Shown one piece after another: positions 16,564 through 25,599 of a stretch of 47,015 nucleotides of DNA. The position numbers were made by a program, and so were the translations under genes. Below the pieces are notes generated by a model. The model ran no database searches. It saw nothing but the letters and a program-made list of their open reading frames with translations, and was not told where the DNA came from. This stretch comes from Microcoleus sp. EPA2 (GTDB lineage: Bacteria > Cyanobacteriota > Cyanobacteriia > Cyanobacteriales > Microcoleaceae): positions 1,885 through 48,899 of the forward strand of contig JAHRFD010000033.1 of the NCBI GenBank assembly GCA_020882975.1, read 5' to 3'. Numbering within the stretch: the stretch's first letter is position 1; each line of letters opens with the position of its first letter.

Positions 16564-17100
16564 TTATTCCTTCACCTCAAAAAATCCCAAATCATTCCCT
16601 TTACCTGCATGGACTAAAGCCAACTTTTCGTAACGCCTAGCGTGCTCGATTAATTCCGCCGCTTCTTCCTGGGAAACATCCCGCAATCGCTTCGCAGGTA
16701 CTCCGGTAACTAGGGTGTAAGGGGGTACATCCTTGGTGACAACCGCACCGGCACCCACGATCGAGCCTGTTCCTACCCTAACTCCATCGAGGACGATCGC
16801 CCCAATCCCGATCAAACAACCCCGTTCAATGTAAGCTGAGTGAATCACCGCTCGGTGTCCCACTGTCACAAAATCTTCCAAAACCGTCGGTTTTCCTGGA
16901 TCGCCGTGTAAAACAGATCCATCTTGGATATTAGTACAAGAGCCGATCGCAATCCGCTCCACATCCCCTCGCACCACCGCCCCGTACCAAATACTCGCCC
17001 CCACACCTACTTCTACCTTACCCATAACCACAGCACCTGGGGCGACAAAAGCAGCTTGGGAGAGATCGGGAATCGGCCAATAAGAAGGAAGTGTAGTCAC
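16564..17100 (-). CDS. Gamma-carbonic anhydrase-like left-handed beta-helix protein
   Basis: The 178-aa protein is built of hexapeptide repeats (I/V-G-x-x-x-x), e.g. IGSCTNIQDGSVLHG, VTVGHRAVIHSA and IGIGAIVLDGVRVGTGSIVG, forming the left-handed helix of PaaY/YrdA/CcmM-type proteins. The His residues in VLHGDP and VGHRAVIHS match the three zinc or iron ligands, so CO2 hydration is possible, but many family members show no activity. A C-terminal helix (EEAAELIEHARRYEKLA) follows. The length is normal for a stand-alone member. It is too short to be carboxysomal CcmM, which carries RbcS-like repeats. It diverges from the TIGR02652 gene. Confidence 0.85.
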   Translation of the reverse strand: MTTLPSYWPIPDLSQAAFVAPGAVVMGKVEVGVGASIWYGAVVRGDVERIAIGSCTNIQDGSVLHGDPGKPTVLEDFVTVGHRAVIHSAYIERGCLIGIGAIVLDGVRVGTGSIVGAGAVVTKDVPPYTLVTGVPAKRLRDVSQEEAAELIEHARRYEKLALVHAGKGNDLGFFEVKE

Positions 17101-17214
17101 GGATTCCTTGGGATTGCTAATCGAAAAAATGGGTTGACCTTAACCAAGGCTCAATACAAGATATAATACAAGTATTTGGGACTTTTGCAGAGAAAAAATT
17201 TTGGGACGCACTAC

Positions 17215-17724
17215 ATGATCGAAGTAGCCTTGCAATACCCGATGTTTGGCCCGGAGATTCAGTGTCCCCACTGTCGCCAAACAATTCCGGCTCTCACCCT
17301 CACGGATACCTATTTGTGTCCGCGTCACGGGGCATTTGAGGCCGATCCAAAAACGGGAGATTTAGTTCACCTTCAGTCGGGGCGACACTGGCGTCACTGG
17401 GAAAATGAATGGTATCGTCAGCACACTCACCCCGATGGAATTCGGTTTGAAATTCACGAAGCGCTCGATCGACTATATACTCAAGGTTATCGAGCAACTC
17501 GCATCATCATTGCCCAACGCTATAGGGAATTAATCAGCGTGTATTTAGAGCGCAGCACATCTTGGCGGGGTCAATCGGAATCTGCAATGCCGAAGCTTTA
17601 CGGTTTACCTGTGGATTTTAGCCCCCAATCTGAGGAGGAACCTTGCTGGGAAGTGATTAATTTTGATTTGGAAAAAGAGCCAGGAGTTCCGATTCGATAT
17701 CCCTATTTTCGGTTGTTTGAATAG
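17215..17724 (+). CDS. TIGR02652 family zinc-ribbon-like protein, conserved in cyanobacteria
   Basis: The 169-aa product carries a CPHC...CPRHG zinc-ribbon-like motif near the N-terminus (PEIQCPHCRQTIPALTLTD, then LCPRHGAFEADP), followed by a conserved block GDLVHLQSGRHWRHWENEWY. This pattern defines TIGR02652, a cyanobacterial family of unknown function. I prefer ATG 17215 over a TTG at 17176, because the family usually starts shortly before YPMFGPEIQ. The VOC protein gene follows after 11 bp, so the two probably form one transcript. Confidence 0.8.
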   Translation: MIEVALQYPMFGPEIQCPHCRQTIPALTLTDTYLCPRHGAFEADPKTGDLVHLQSGRHWRHWENEWYRQHTHPDGIRFEIHEALDRLYTQGYRATRIIIAQRYRELISVYLERSTSWRGQSESAMPKLYGLPVDFSPQSEEEPCWEVINFDLEKEPGVPIRYPYFRLFE

Positions 17725-17735
17725 TCATTAGTTAA

Positions 17736-18170
17736 ATGCACCACGCCTCGATTCGTACTGCTAATATTCACCGGGCGATCGCCTTTTACGAACAGTTGGG
17801 ATTTACTGTGAGCGATCGCTTTACCACCGGTTACACTCTAGCCTGTTGGATGGAAGGCCTCAACGGACGCATTGAACTCATCCAAATCCCAGAACCCAAA
17901 CCAGCCCCAGATGCTTTTGGAGACGAGCATTATGTTGGATATTATCATCTATCCTTTGATTTAACTGAGGTGACATCTGACTTGCCTACTTGGTTAGAGT
18001 CTCTCAAACAACGGTTTGAGCAAGCAGCTTGTGAGGAACCAAGCCAGTTTCAGCCGCTGAAAGTTTTATTAGAACCGACTCAACAGGCGATCGGAGAAAA
18101 TGTTTACGAAGTAGCTTTTATTGCCGATACAGATGGTTTGCCTTTAGAGTTTATTTTAAAACAGGGTTGA
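17736..18170 (+). CDS. VOC superfamily (glyoxalase I-like) protein
   Basis: The 144-aa protein has the paired beta-alpha-beta-beta-beta modules of the vicinal oxygen chelate fold: MHHASIRTANIHRAIAFYEQ with LGFTVSDRF, a central GRIELIQIPEP strand, YHLSFDLTEV, and the final VAFIADTDGLPLEFIL. His, Glu and Glu at the usual strand positions (H3, E in IELIQ, E in LEFI) could bind a metal. The substrate is unknown; lactoylglutathione lyase or a small-molecule resistance role are only possibilities. It follows the TIGR02652 gene by 11 bp. Confidence 0.8.
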   Translation: MHHASIRTANIHRAIAFYEQLGFTVSDRFTTGYTLACWMEGLNGRIELIQIPEPKPAPDAFGDEHYVGYYHLSFDLTEVTSDLPTWLESLKQRFEQAACEEPSQFQPLKVLLEPTQQAIGENVYEVAFIADTDGLPLEFILKQG

Positions 18171-18188
18171 AAACCCAGTTTCCAAAAT

Positions 18189-18210
18189 AAAACCCGCCGG
18201 TGCGGGTTTT
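18189..18210. terminator. Bidirectional intrinsic terminator
   Basis: AAAACCCGC (18189-18197) pairs perfectly with GCGGGTTTT (18202-18210) around CGGT. Its U-rich or A-rich flanks serve both strands. It sits between the convergent VOC and Ctp protease genes. Confidence 0.8.
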
Positions 18211-18243
18211 ATCTTCAAGCTAATTGTTAAGTGCCAATTTCAT

Positions 18244-19563
18244 CTACTTCTGAGGAACAACAATTTCATTCGCAGCAACAGGACGAGCTGAGGAAGCGGT
18301 AGTTTTCAAAAGTGCGATCGCCTGGGCGTAACAAGGATCGTCCTTAGTAGCAACCAAAGTCGGTTTGTTAGCTAATTTCAGCTTTTGTGCATCGGTGACT
18401 TCGACTTTGACATCGGGAGTAACGCCCTTGTGACTAATATCAGTACCGTTGGGAGTATAGTAGTGAGCGATCGTCACCGCCAATCCCGAACCATCAGACA
18501 AAGAATGCACCGATTGTACTAAAGCCTTGCCAAAAGTTTGACCACCCATCACCGTGGCGCGTTTATTGTCCTTGAGAGCACCAGCCAAAATCTCGCTGGC
18601 GCTGGCAGAATTGTCGTCTACAAGGACTACCAAAGGCTTGTCAGTGAGGGCAGTCCGATTTGCCTTCATTTCCTGAGAATCTCCGGCTCGATCGACTGTA
18701 CGGACGATAGCCCCGGTATCCATCCACATCCTGGCAATATCAATGCTTACACGTAGCAAACCCCCTGGATTGCCACGCAAATCCAACACAAAAGCATCAA
18801 CTTTCTGATCCGAGAGCTTTTTAATAGCTGCTTGCATTTGTTCTCCGGCGTGGGAGCTAAACTCTTGCAAACGGATATAACCGACTTTCTTACCTCCTTC
18901 ATTTTTGAGACTGTAGCGAACTGCCGCTACCTCAATTCTGGCCCTAGTCAGGGTAATATCAAACTCACTTTTACCAGGCCGAGCAATCCGCAAGGTGACT
19001 TTAGTGCCTTCAGCGCCCCGAATTATTTGAGCAGCATCAGAAACAGTCATGCCTGTAGTAGGTTTACCATCAATCACCAAAATGCGATCGCCCGCTTGAA
19101 TCCCAGCCTTGAGGGCCGGGGAATTTTCCATCGGCTCAACCACCGTAATCGCCTTAGTTTTCTCGTCCGCTTCCAGCCTCATCCCTACCCCTGTTAGTTC
19201 CCCAGAAGTTTGATTAGTCAACGCTTCGTACTGCTTCGGGTCCATGAAGCGGGTGTAGGGGTCGTTTAACTTCTCTAATGCCTTGCGGAGAGAAGTATAG
19301 GCTGCTTCGCGAGAGGTATAATTTTGGCCGAGCAAATCTTGGCGGGTAAGTTCCCAGTCAGTCTTGTTAAAACTGCCATCAACATACTCTCGGTTCACAA
19401 TTTGCCAGGCCTCGTCTAAAACAGCTTTGGGGCTATCTTGAAGCTCAGCACGGACGGATTGACTCAGGCCAGGTACAAACAAAGATATGGAAGCGGTTGT
19501 CGCCAGAGCCCCATTGAACAGGGCTGCCTGTAATTTAGAAAAGCGTCTGCGGGCTATATTCAT
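18244..19563 (-). CDS. Carboxyl-terminal processing protease (peptidase family S41A, CtpA/B/C type)
   Basis: The 439-aa protein is exported (basic start MNIARRRF and a hydrophobic stretch to VPGLSQSVRAE), then acts in the lumen or periplasm. It has a PDZ domain at about 123-205 (GELTGVGMRL, NSPALKAGIQAGDRILVIDG) and a peptidase core with FVLDLRGNPGGLL, catalytic Ser321 (NSASASEILAGAL) and Lys346 (QTFGKAL). Cyanobacteria have three paralogues. One matures photosystem II D1 protein, and I cannot say which paralogue this is from sequence alone. It faces the VOC gene across a shared terminator. Confidence 0.9.
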   Translation of the reverse strand: MNIARRRFSKLQAALFNGALATTASISLFVPGLSQSVRAELQDSPKAVLDEAWQIVNREYVDGSFNKTDWELTRQDLLGQNYTSREAAYTSLRKALEKLNDPYTRFMDPKQYEALTNQTSGELTGVGMRLEADEKTKAITVVEPMENSPALKAGIQAGDRILVIDGKPTTGMTVSDAAQIIRGAEGTKVTLRIARPGKSEFDITLTRARIEVAAVRYSLKNEGGKKVGYIRLQEFSSHAGEQMQAAIKKLSDQKVDAFVLDLRGNPGGLLRVSIDIARMWMDTGAIVRTVDRAGDSQEMKANRTALTDKPLVVLVDDNSASASEILAGALKDNKRATVMGGQTFGKALVQSVHSLSDGSGLAVTIAHYYTPNGTDISHKGVTPDVKVEVTDAQKLKLANKPTLVATKDDPCYAQAIALLKTTASSARPVAANEIVVPQK

Positions 19564-19788
19564 TGAATTTGGCTCAATTCTATTTTAGATTTTTGATGGA
19601 AGATTTTCGATTGCTAGAAAATCTCAAATCACTGTAAATAAACTTTCTTGCGGAGGCTATGGCATCCTTTTGAACAGTTTAACTAGCTTTTTCACCGATC
19701 GCCAACCAATCACCAATCTATTTTACTGAATTTTACGCTGACCGACTAATCCTTTAAACTTAATTAATATCCTAAATTTCCAAGTGCC

Positions 19789-20616
19789 GTGCAAGCTAAA
19801 ATCGAACAATTTTCTCACAAGTGGTTGAGTCTGCTCCTCTGTGGAGTTATTGGTATAGCAGCCGCTTGCGGGGTCATTACCATGCAGTCCCAGGAGCAAT
19901 TCGGCGGAATTTCTGCTAGGGAAACTGAGGGGGGAAAGCCCTTACCGACCATCTCGGCCGCTACTTTCAAGCAATCCGAACAGCAAGAAGCCCTGCGGCT
20001 GAAAATTCTCAAAGCCATCCCCAGTTTTGGATTTGACAATTTAATTGCAGATTGGACATTTCTGAAATTTTTGCAATATTTTGGCGATGACGAAGCCAGA
20101 GACATCACTGGTTACAGCCTCAGTCAAGATTATTTTGACATCATCACTAAACGAGACCCCAGGCGAGTGGAAATTTACCCATTTCTGTCAGTTGCTGTTT
20201 CTTTTTACCAAGCAAAACCAGAAATTGCAGTCGATTTAATGGAACGCGGTACTAATGTCCTGTCGCCACAAATTGACCCCCAAGCGTGGACGGTATGGCG
20301 AAATAAAGGACTTGACGAATTGCTGCTGCTGGGTGATATTCCTGAGTCTATTCGATCGCACGAAATGGCTGCTGACTGGGTAGAAAAAACGCCAGAAGGT
20401 CAGAAATTAGCACCGATATTTCGTGCTACTGCTGAATATTTGCGTCGAGACCCCGATAGCGTCCAGGTACGCTTTTCGGCTTGGAATATGGTTTATGCTC
20501 AAACAAAAGACCAACTTGTGCGCCAAAGGGCGAAACAAGCTCTTGTCCAATTGGGAGCTCAGGTACGAAAGGATAAAAATGGAAAAGAGAGTTTTATTTT
20601 ACCACCGAGAAAGTAG
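19789..20616 (+). CDS. Membrane-anchored conserved protein of unknown function, cyanobacterial
   Basis: The 275-aa product starts at GTG with an N-terminal hydrophobic helix (residues 12-31, LSLLLCGVIGIAAACGVIT) followed by a soluble helical body. The conserved-looking segments are GFDNLIADWTFLKFLQYFGD and KRDPRRVEIYPFLSVAVSFY, reminiscent of helical repeat (TPR-like) proteins. PEIAVDLMERG and SIRSHEMAADW support that. No catalytic motif is seen. It stands between the ctp and pseudouridine synthase genes, each on the other strand. I do not recognise a defined family. Confidence 0.65.
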   Translation: MQAKIEQFSHKWLSLLLCGVIGIAAACGVITMQSQEQFGGISARETEGGKPLPTISAATFKQSEQQEALRLKILKAIPSFGFDNLIADWTFLKFLQYFGDDEARDITGYSLSQDYFDIITKRDPRRVEIYPFLSVAVSFYQAKPEIAVDLMERGTNVLSPQIDPQAWTVWRNKGLDELLLLGDIPESIRSHEMAADWVEKTPEGQKLAPIFRATAEYLRRDPDSVQVRFSAWNMVYAQTKDQLVRQRAKQALVQLGAQVRKDKNGKESFILPPRK

Positions 20617-20662
20617 TTGAATCTTGGGGGTTTACTTTTAAATGTATTGGTAATTATCCCAT

Positions 20663-21229
20663 TTAAAATCTCAAATCAGCTTGGGTGAGTTCGCGCCACT
20701 CACCAGGATTGAGGCCTTCTAGACGCAAATTTCCGATCGCACTTCTGACTAACCGCAAAGTCGGGAAGCCTACTGCTGCGGTCATCCTGCGGACTTGTCG
20801 ATTGCGGCCTTCTGTCAGGGTCATTTCCAGCCATGCTGTGGGTATATGCTTGCGAAATCGAATCGGCGGTTCCCGTGGCGGTAACAGGGGTTCCGCTGAT
20901 AATAATTGCACTTTTGTCGATCGAGTCCGATAATCTTGAATAGTGACACCAGTCTGCAAAGTAGCGATCGCACCTGCATCAGGAATCCCTTCCACTTGCA
21001 CCCAGTAAGTACGGGGATGAGCGAATTTCGGGTCACTGAGTCGGTGCTGCATTTGTCCATCATCCGTTAACAACAACAGACCTTCACTATCGCGATCGAG
21101 CCTTCCGACCGCATAAACGTCAGGAATCGGAATATAATCTTTCAGAGTTCGGCGTTTAACTTCTCCTGAATTATCAGTGAATTGAGTCAAAACATCGTAA
21201 GGCTTGTAAAATAGAATATAACGAGGCAT
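20663..21229 (-). CDS. rluE: 23S rRNA pseudouridine synthase, RsuA/RluE type
   Basis: The 188-aa enzyme converts uridine to pseudouridine in rRNA. It has the catalytic Asp in the [14 protein letters not shown] motif, the opening [14 protein letters not shown], and the [20 protein letters not shown] block, all typical of RsuA/RluB/RluE/RluF. It lacks an N-terminal S4 domain, as does RluE, whose target is U2457 of 23S rRNA in E. coli. Length matches RluE. The target site here is inferred. Confidence 0.85.
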   Translation of the reverse strand: MPRYILFYKPYDVLTQFTDNSGEVKRRTLKDYIPIPDVYAVGRLDRDSEGLLLLTDDGQMQHRLSDPKFAHPRTYWVQVEGIPDAGAIATLQTGVTIQDYRTRSTKVQLLSAEPLLPPREPPIRFRKHIPTAWLEMTLTEGRNRQVRRMTAAVGFPTLRLVRSAIGNLRLEGLNPGEWRELTQADLRF

Positions 21230-21270
21230 AAGAAATTAAAAATTTAAAATGTACTAATCTCAATAAATTT

Positions 21271-21449
21271 GTAGGGGCGGGTTTCACCAATAATAATTGC
21301 CTAAAACTCACAATCTCAAAAACCCGCCCCCACCAATGGCAATATGAATAAACCTACTCAGATATTGCATCCAGACCAATATTTTTGTAGGGGCGGGTTT
21401 CACCAACAATAATTGCCTAAAACTCACAATCTCAAAAACCCGCCCCCAC
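21271..21449. repeat. Two tandem copies (116-bp period) of a GGGCGGGTTT/AAACCCGCCC hairpin element
   Basis: Copies start at 21271 and 21387. In each, GTAGGGGCGGGTTTCACCAA is followed by AATTGCCTAAAACTCACAAT and then AAACCCGCCCCCAC, so the GGGGCGGGTTT and AAACCCGCCCC ends pair around a loop of about 30 nt. The second copy ends 38 bp before the epimerase ATG and could shape its leader RNA. Confidence 0.9.
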
Positions 21450-21487
21450 CCAACAGCAATATAAATAAACATACACCTAACTTTACC

Positions 21488-22618
21488 ATGCCCGAAGCCA
21501 CACACCGCATTTGCATCGTCCTAGGAACCCGCCCAGAAGCAATTAAACTAGCCCCAGTAATTCAACAGTTCAAAAATTCCCCATCCTTTGACACCCAAGT
21601 AATATTAACAGGCCAACATCGAGAAATGGTCGAGCAAGTCATGGGACTGTTCGATCTAAAAGCCGATCGAGATTTAGCAATTATGCAGCACCACCAAACC
21701 TTGACAGATATTACTTGCCGCAGTTTGCAAGGTTTAGAAGCTTTGTTTCAAGAACTAAAACCAAAAATTGTCCTAGTACAAGGAGACACAACCACAGCTT
21801 TTGCCGCTGCTTTAGCTGCATTTTACCAAAAAATACCTCTAGGTCACGTAGAAGCCGGATTACGAACAGACGACCTGTTCAATCCTTACCCAGAAGAGGC
21901 TAACCGCCGGTTGATATCTCAGCTCACACGGCTGCATTTTGCCCCAACAGCCCTGGCTGCGGAAAATTTGGTGCGATCGTCCGTTTTGGGACAAATTCAC
22001 CGCACAGGCAACACAGTGATTGATGCTTTGCTGGGAGTAGCCAAACGCGAACCCAAATGTAATATTCCCAACTTAGAATGGAGCAAATATCGCACTATTT
22101 TAGCCACAGTTCACCGCAGGGAAAATTGGGGAGAACCGTTACAAGGAATTGCCAAGGCATTTCTCAAAATTTTAGCGCAATTTCCCGACACAGCCTTGCT
22201 ATTACCACTGCATAAAAATCCCACAGTTAGAGAACCTTTACAAGCTATTTTGGGCAACCATCCCAGAGTCTTTTTAACTGAACCTTTAGATTACGCAGAA
22301 TTAGTAGGAGCGATTCAAAGATGCTATTTAATCCTCACAGATTCCGGCGGCTTACAAGAAGAAGCACCGAGTTTAGGGAAGCCTGTTTTAGTATTAAGAG
22401 AAACCACAGAAAGACCAGAAGCAATTGCCGCCGGCACTGCTAAACTCGTCGGTACAGATGCCGATTTAATAGCAGACTCCGCCGCCGAATTACTGAGCAA
22501 TGCCGATGCTTACAACGCAATGGCAATGGCCATCAATCCTTTTGGAGACGGTTTGGCAGCGGCACGGATTTTGAAAATTGTTAAGGAGTATTTGAGTGAG
22601 AATATAGTTGATAGTTGA
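21488..22618 (+). CDS. wecB: UDP-N-acetylglucosamine 2-epimerase (non-hydrolysing)
   Basis: The 376-aa enzyme interconverts UDP-GlcNAc and UDP-ManNAc for surface polysaccharide. Family motifs are GTRPEAIKLAPVI, TGQHREMV, VQGDTTTAFAAALAAFY, GHVEAGLRT, PEEANRRLI, TVHRRENWG and the sugar-nucleotide loop LTDSGGLQEEAP with RETTERPEA. I set the start at ATG 21488. A TTG at 21413 would add 25 residues from the repeat element. No neighbouring polysaccharide genes are present, so it is a solitary copy. Length agrees with WecB/MnaA. Confidence 0.93.
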   Translation: MPEATHRICIVLGTRPEAIKLAPVIQQFKNSPSFDTQVILTGQHREMVEQVMGLFDLKADRDLAIMQHHQTLTDITCRSLQGLEALFQELKPKIVLVQGDTTTAFAAALAAFYQKIPLGHVEAGLRTDDLFNPYPEEANRRLISQLTRLHFAPTALAAENLVRSSVLGQIHRTGNTVIDALLGVAKREPKCNIPNLEWSKYRTILATVHRRENWGEPLQGIAKAFLKILAQFPDTALLLPLHKNPTVREPLQAILGNHPRVFLTEPLDYAELVGAIQRCYLILTDSGGLQEEAPSLGKPVLVLRETTERPEAIAAGTAKLVGTDADLIADSAAELLSNADAYNAMAMAINPFGDGLAAARILKIVKEYLSENIVDS

Positions 22619-22747
22619 TATCAATTCCGGTTGCACTCCTTAGGATATAAAGGAGACGGCACCTGGAGTCTCCTAATTTCGGCTACTAATAATTCCGATG
22701 CTACCGAAATAGATAGGACAGTTAGTTTAAACACCACAAATTGATTT

Positions 22748-24706
22748 TCAAGTAGGCATTAACGGCTGATGTATGGGAATCTCAATTATAAAATTTGTGC
22801 CTTTACCCAGGGTGGAATCACACCATAGTTTGCCACCATGCTTTTGAGCCACCTGATAGCTAATGGATAACCCTAATCCTGTACCCTTACCTACGGGTTT
22901 GGTTGTGAAAAAAGGATCGAATAGGCGCGATCGCGATTTCTCTGGAATGCCAGTACCATTATCCGCGATCGCAATTTGCACCCAGTCTGGTTCAATTGTG
23001 GTAGTCTTAATCCAAATCCGATTCGATTTGGTAACAATATCCTCAAAACTATGCCCTGCATTACTCTCTTCCAAAGCATCGATCGCATTTGATAGCAAAT
23101 TCATAAACACTTGATTCAGTTGACCTGCATAGCATTCTACAAATGGTAGTTCTGCATATTCCTTAACTATTTCAATGGCTGGTCGTTCTTCGTTAGCTTG
23201 GAGGCGATGTTGCAAAATCATCAGGGTGTTATCAATGCCTTGATGCAGATCTACAGGCTTGAATTCCGCTTGATCCAGGCGAGAAAAGTTACGCAAGGAA
23301 AGCACAATATCCCGAATGCGATCGGTCCCAACTTTCATCGACTGAAGAATCTTAGTCATATCCTGAGTTAAGAAGTTTATATCTATATCATCCAGCTCAT
23401 TTTGAAGAGATTGAGGTGGGTTTGGATATTGTTTTTGATAGGAATCAAGTAATCGGAATAAGTCTTGAATATATAAATTTATATGACGCAAATTGCCATG
23501 GACAAAGTTGACCGGGTTGTTGATTTCGTGCGCTATTCCCGCCACCATTTGCCCCAGTGCCGACATTTTTTCGCTCTGCACTATTTGACTTTGGGTGCGG
23601 TGCAATTCTTCAAGGGTAATTTTTAATTGTTGCACTTGTTCGTTCAGTTGCCGATCGCGATCCGTAATTTGCTCTGCCATACTGTTAAATCCCTGAGCTA
23701 AAAGACCCACTTCATCCTGACTATCAACCGGAATACTAAGGGCTAAATTGCCTGTGGCTAATTCCTGAGTTGCCTTAGTCAATCCTTGAATTCGACGGCT
23801 GAGAGCTTGAGTCATACGGAATCCTCCGATCATCACAACTGCGATCAGGACACTTCCTAATAGACCAAAACTACCCACCACAAACCATAAATGCTGTTCT
23901 GATTTCTCGATTTCCTTAGCAGAATGGAGTACAGCAATTTTGAGAGTTGCCCGATCGAAACCTTCTAGCTTGACTGTTTTGATCATGTATTTTTCGCCGG
24001 CAATCATGATTTTGGTGGGCCAATCATCTGGTTGGGGGAATTGCCAAGACTGATCGCGGTTAAGTGGCAAAGTAGCTGCCGTCACTCTCTCGTCATCAAA
24101 AGCCACTAAATCTATCGATGTGTCGCCCCGAATTGACTCTAACACTGCGTCGTCAATGGCTAATCCTGCAACCAAGCCAGCCAGTATCTTTTGAGATGAT
24201 TTAATCGAGATCAAGCCAATCATCGAAGATGGAGCAGTATTTTCTGACAACATAATTCCCGATAATTCTAGTCCAGTGCGAGCGGCGCGGTTGATAGAGG
24301 TATCCTGCAATTTGGCCTGTCCAATGGCTCCTAACTGCGAAGACACTAAGATTTGACCCTCAGCATTAACTATTCTGACAAAATCCAGTTTTAAACTTGT
24401 TTGGAGTGGTAATATAGTCCGTAGTAATAAAGCGCGATCGCCAGTATTTAAGGCTCGGATCGCATCATTATTCTCACTCATCGAACGAGCTTTCAAATTG
24501 ACTGATTCTTGTCTTTGCTTTAAAGATTCCCTGAGCAAACTAGCCAGATCCAAAATCTCCTTCTGCGCCATCTGTTCTAAGTTGTTTCTCGCAAAATAAC
24601 CAAAACTCAATGTTCCGGCAGTCCATAGACTCAGAAATGCCAGCAACAGAGGTGATAACAACTTGACGGCAACGGGTAATTGCGCGTATCTGGATTGAAT
24701 TGCCAT
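22748..24706 (-). CDS. Membrane sensor histidine kinase with extracytoplasmic sensor and HAMP
   Basis: The 652-aa protein has transmembrane helices at about 13-36 and 274-296 with a 240-residue periplasmic sensor between (FVRIVNAEGQILVSSQLG is Cache-like). A HAMP domain at about 297-350, a coiled coil, the H-box MVAGIAHEINNP with His393, and a C-terminal HATPase (IAIADNGTGIPEKSRSRLFD, GKGTGLGLSI) follow. It should autophosphorylate at His393 and pass phosphate to an unidentified regulator; none lies in the window. The gene sits five bases behind a PstS-like lipoprotein on the same strand, so the two are almost certainly co-transcribed and may form one sensory unit. Confidence 0.9.
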   Translation of the reverse strand: MAIQSRYAQLPVAVKLLSPLLLAFLSLWTAGTLSFGYFARNNLEQMAQKEILDLASLLRESLKQRQESVNLKARSMSENNDAIRALNTGDRALLLRTILPLQTSLKLDFVRIVNAEGQILVSSQLGAIGQAKLQDTSINRAARTGLELSGIMLSENTAPSSMIGLISIKSSQKILAGLVAGLAIDDAVLESIRGDTSIDLVAFDDERVTAATLPLNRDQSWQFPQPDDWPTKIMIAGEKYMIKTVKLEGFDRATLKIAVLHSAKEIEKSEQHLWFVVGSFGLLGSVLIAVVMIGGFRMTQALSRRIQGLTKATQELATGNLALSIPVDSQDEVGLLAQGFNSMAEQITDRDRQLNEQVQQLKITLEELHRTQSQIVQSEKMSALGQMVAGIAHEINNPVNFVHGNLRHINLYIQDLFRLLDSYQKQYPNPPQSLQNELDDIDINFLTQDMTKILQSMKVGTDRIRDIVLSLRNFSRLDQAEFKPVDLHQGIDNTLMILQHRLQANEERPAIEIVKEYAELPFVECYAGQLNQVFMNLLSNAIDALEESNAGHSFEDIVTKSNRIWIKTTTIEPDWVQIAIADNGTGIPEKSRSRLFDPFFTTKPVGKGTGLGLSISYQVAQKHGGKLWCDSTLGKGTNFIIEIPIHQPLMPT

Positions 24707-24711
24707 AGCCC

Positions 24712-25599
24712 TTAATTCTTGGCGGAAGTCGTCACTGAAATAAAGCCAGACTGCTCCATCGCGTTGATTGATGGGGGACTAGAGATGTATTGAATTAGCG
24801 CTTGGGTAGCCTCGGAAGGATTTTTGTGCCAGACAAATGAAATTGTCCGCACCATCGGATACTTCCCCGCTTTGACATTTTCTAGTGTTGGTTCAACCCC
24901 GTTGAGACTGAGGCGGTTGACAGGTAGTTTATTGGAAATAGCCTGAGCAAGGGAAAAAGCACCGATGCTATAAGGAGTGCTTTGAATTGTCTGGATCAAT
25001 TCCGTTTCTTTCCGCAATATTACTGCTTCTGGTGAACTCTTCAAATCTGTTCCTAAGTAATGTTTGCGTAGGAGTCGTTTGGCAGATTCATCTTCTGGGC
25101 GATCGAGCAACACAATTTTAGCATCGTTGCCTCCAACTTCCTTCCAGTTGGCGATCGTACCACTATAAATGCCTTTGATATCTTCAGTCGTCAGGTTTTT
25201 GACCCCTGTGACACTAGGATGAGTCGCAACCACAACGGCATCATGGGCAATTTCGCGAGACTCGATGCTGCCATCATTTTCTTCTGGCTTTAATGTTTTC
25301 GAGATTGCACCTATATCGACTACTCCCTGTTTAATTCCATCAATGATATTTTCGGACTGCCCCGGTTCTAGCTGGGTAATTTTGACATTTTTTGTGCTAG
25401 CTTCATAATTGGTTTGCACCACCTTAATCAGACCCAATGTGCTGCTCGATCCCCCAAGTTTGAGCGACGAGGTTTGGGTTGATGCTGCCACAGTCGTAGG
25501 CGTTGTGGTGGTGGGGGGTGTGCTGCTTGTCGTTGTGCAACTGGGCAGGCCAAGAAGCGCGATCGCACTTACAATTAGTGTCACTAAATTTTGTTTCAT
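24712..25599 (-). CDS. PstS-like substrate-binding lipoprotein
   Basis: The 295-aa protein has a lipoprotein signal with lipobox LGLPSC (Cys at about 21), a Thr/Pro/Ser-rich tether to about residue 45, and a PstS-like fold (GGSSSTLGLIK, VDIGAISKTLKPEE, DIKGIYSGTIANWKEVGGN). The last block matches the phosphate-binding family, whose members also bind other oxyanions. No pst permease genes accompany it; a histidine kinase gene follows after five bases. It may therefore bind a ligand and signal rather than feed a transporter. Ligand identity is not shown by sequence. Confidence 0.85.
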   Translation of the reverse strand: MKQNLVTLIVSAIALLGLPSCTTTSSTPPTTTTPTTVAASTQTSSLKLGGSSSTLGLIKVVQTNYEASTKNVKITQLEPGQSENIIDGIKQGVVDIGAISKTLKPEENDGSIESREIAHDAVVVATHPSVTGVKNLTTEDIKGIYSGTIANWKEVGGNDAKIVLLDRPEDESAKRLLRKHYLGTDLKSSPEAVILRKETELIQTIQSTPYSIGAFSLAQAISNKLPVNRLSLNGVEPTLENVKAGKYPMVRTISFVWHKNPSEATQALIQYISSPPSINAMEQSGFISVTTSAKN

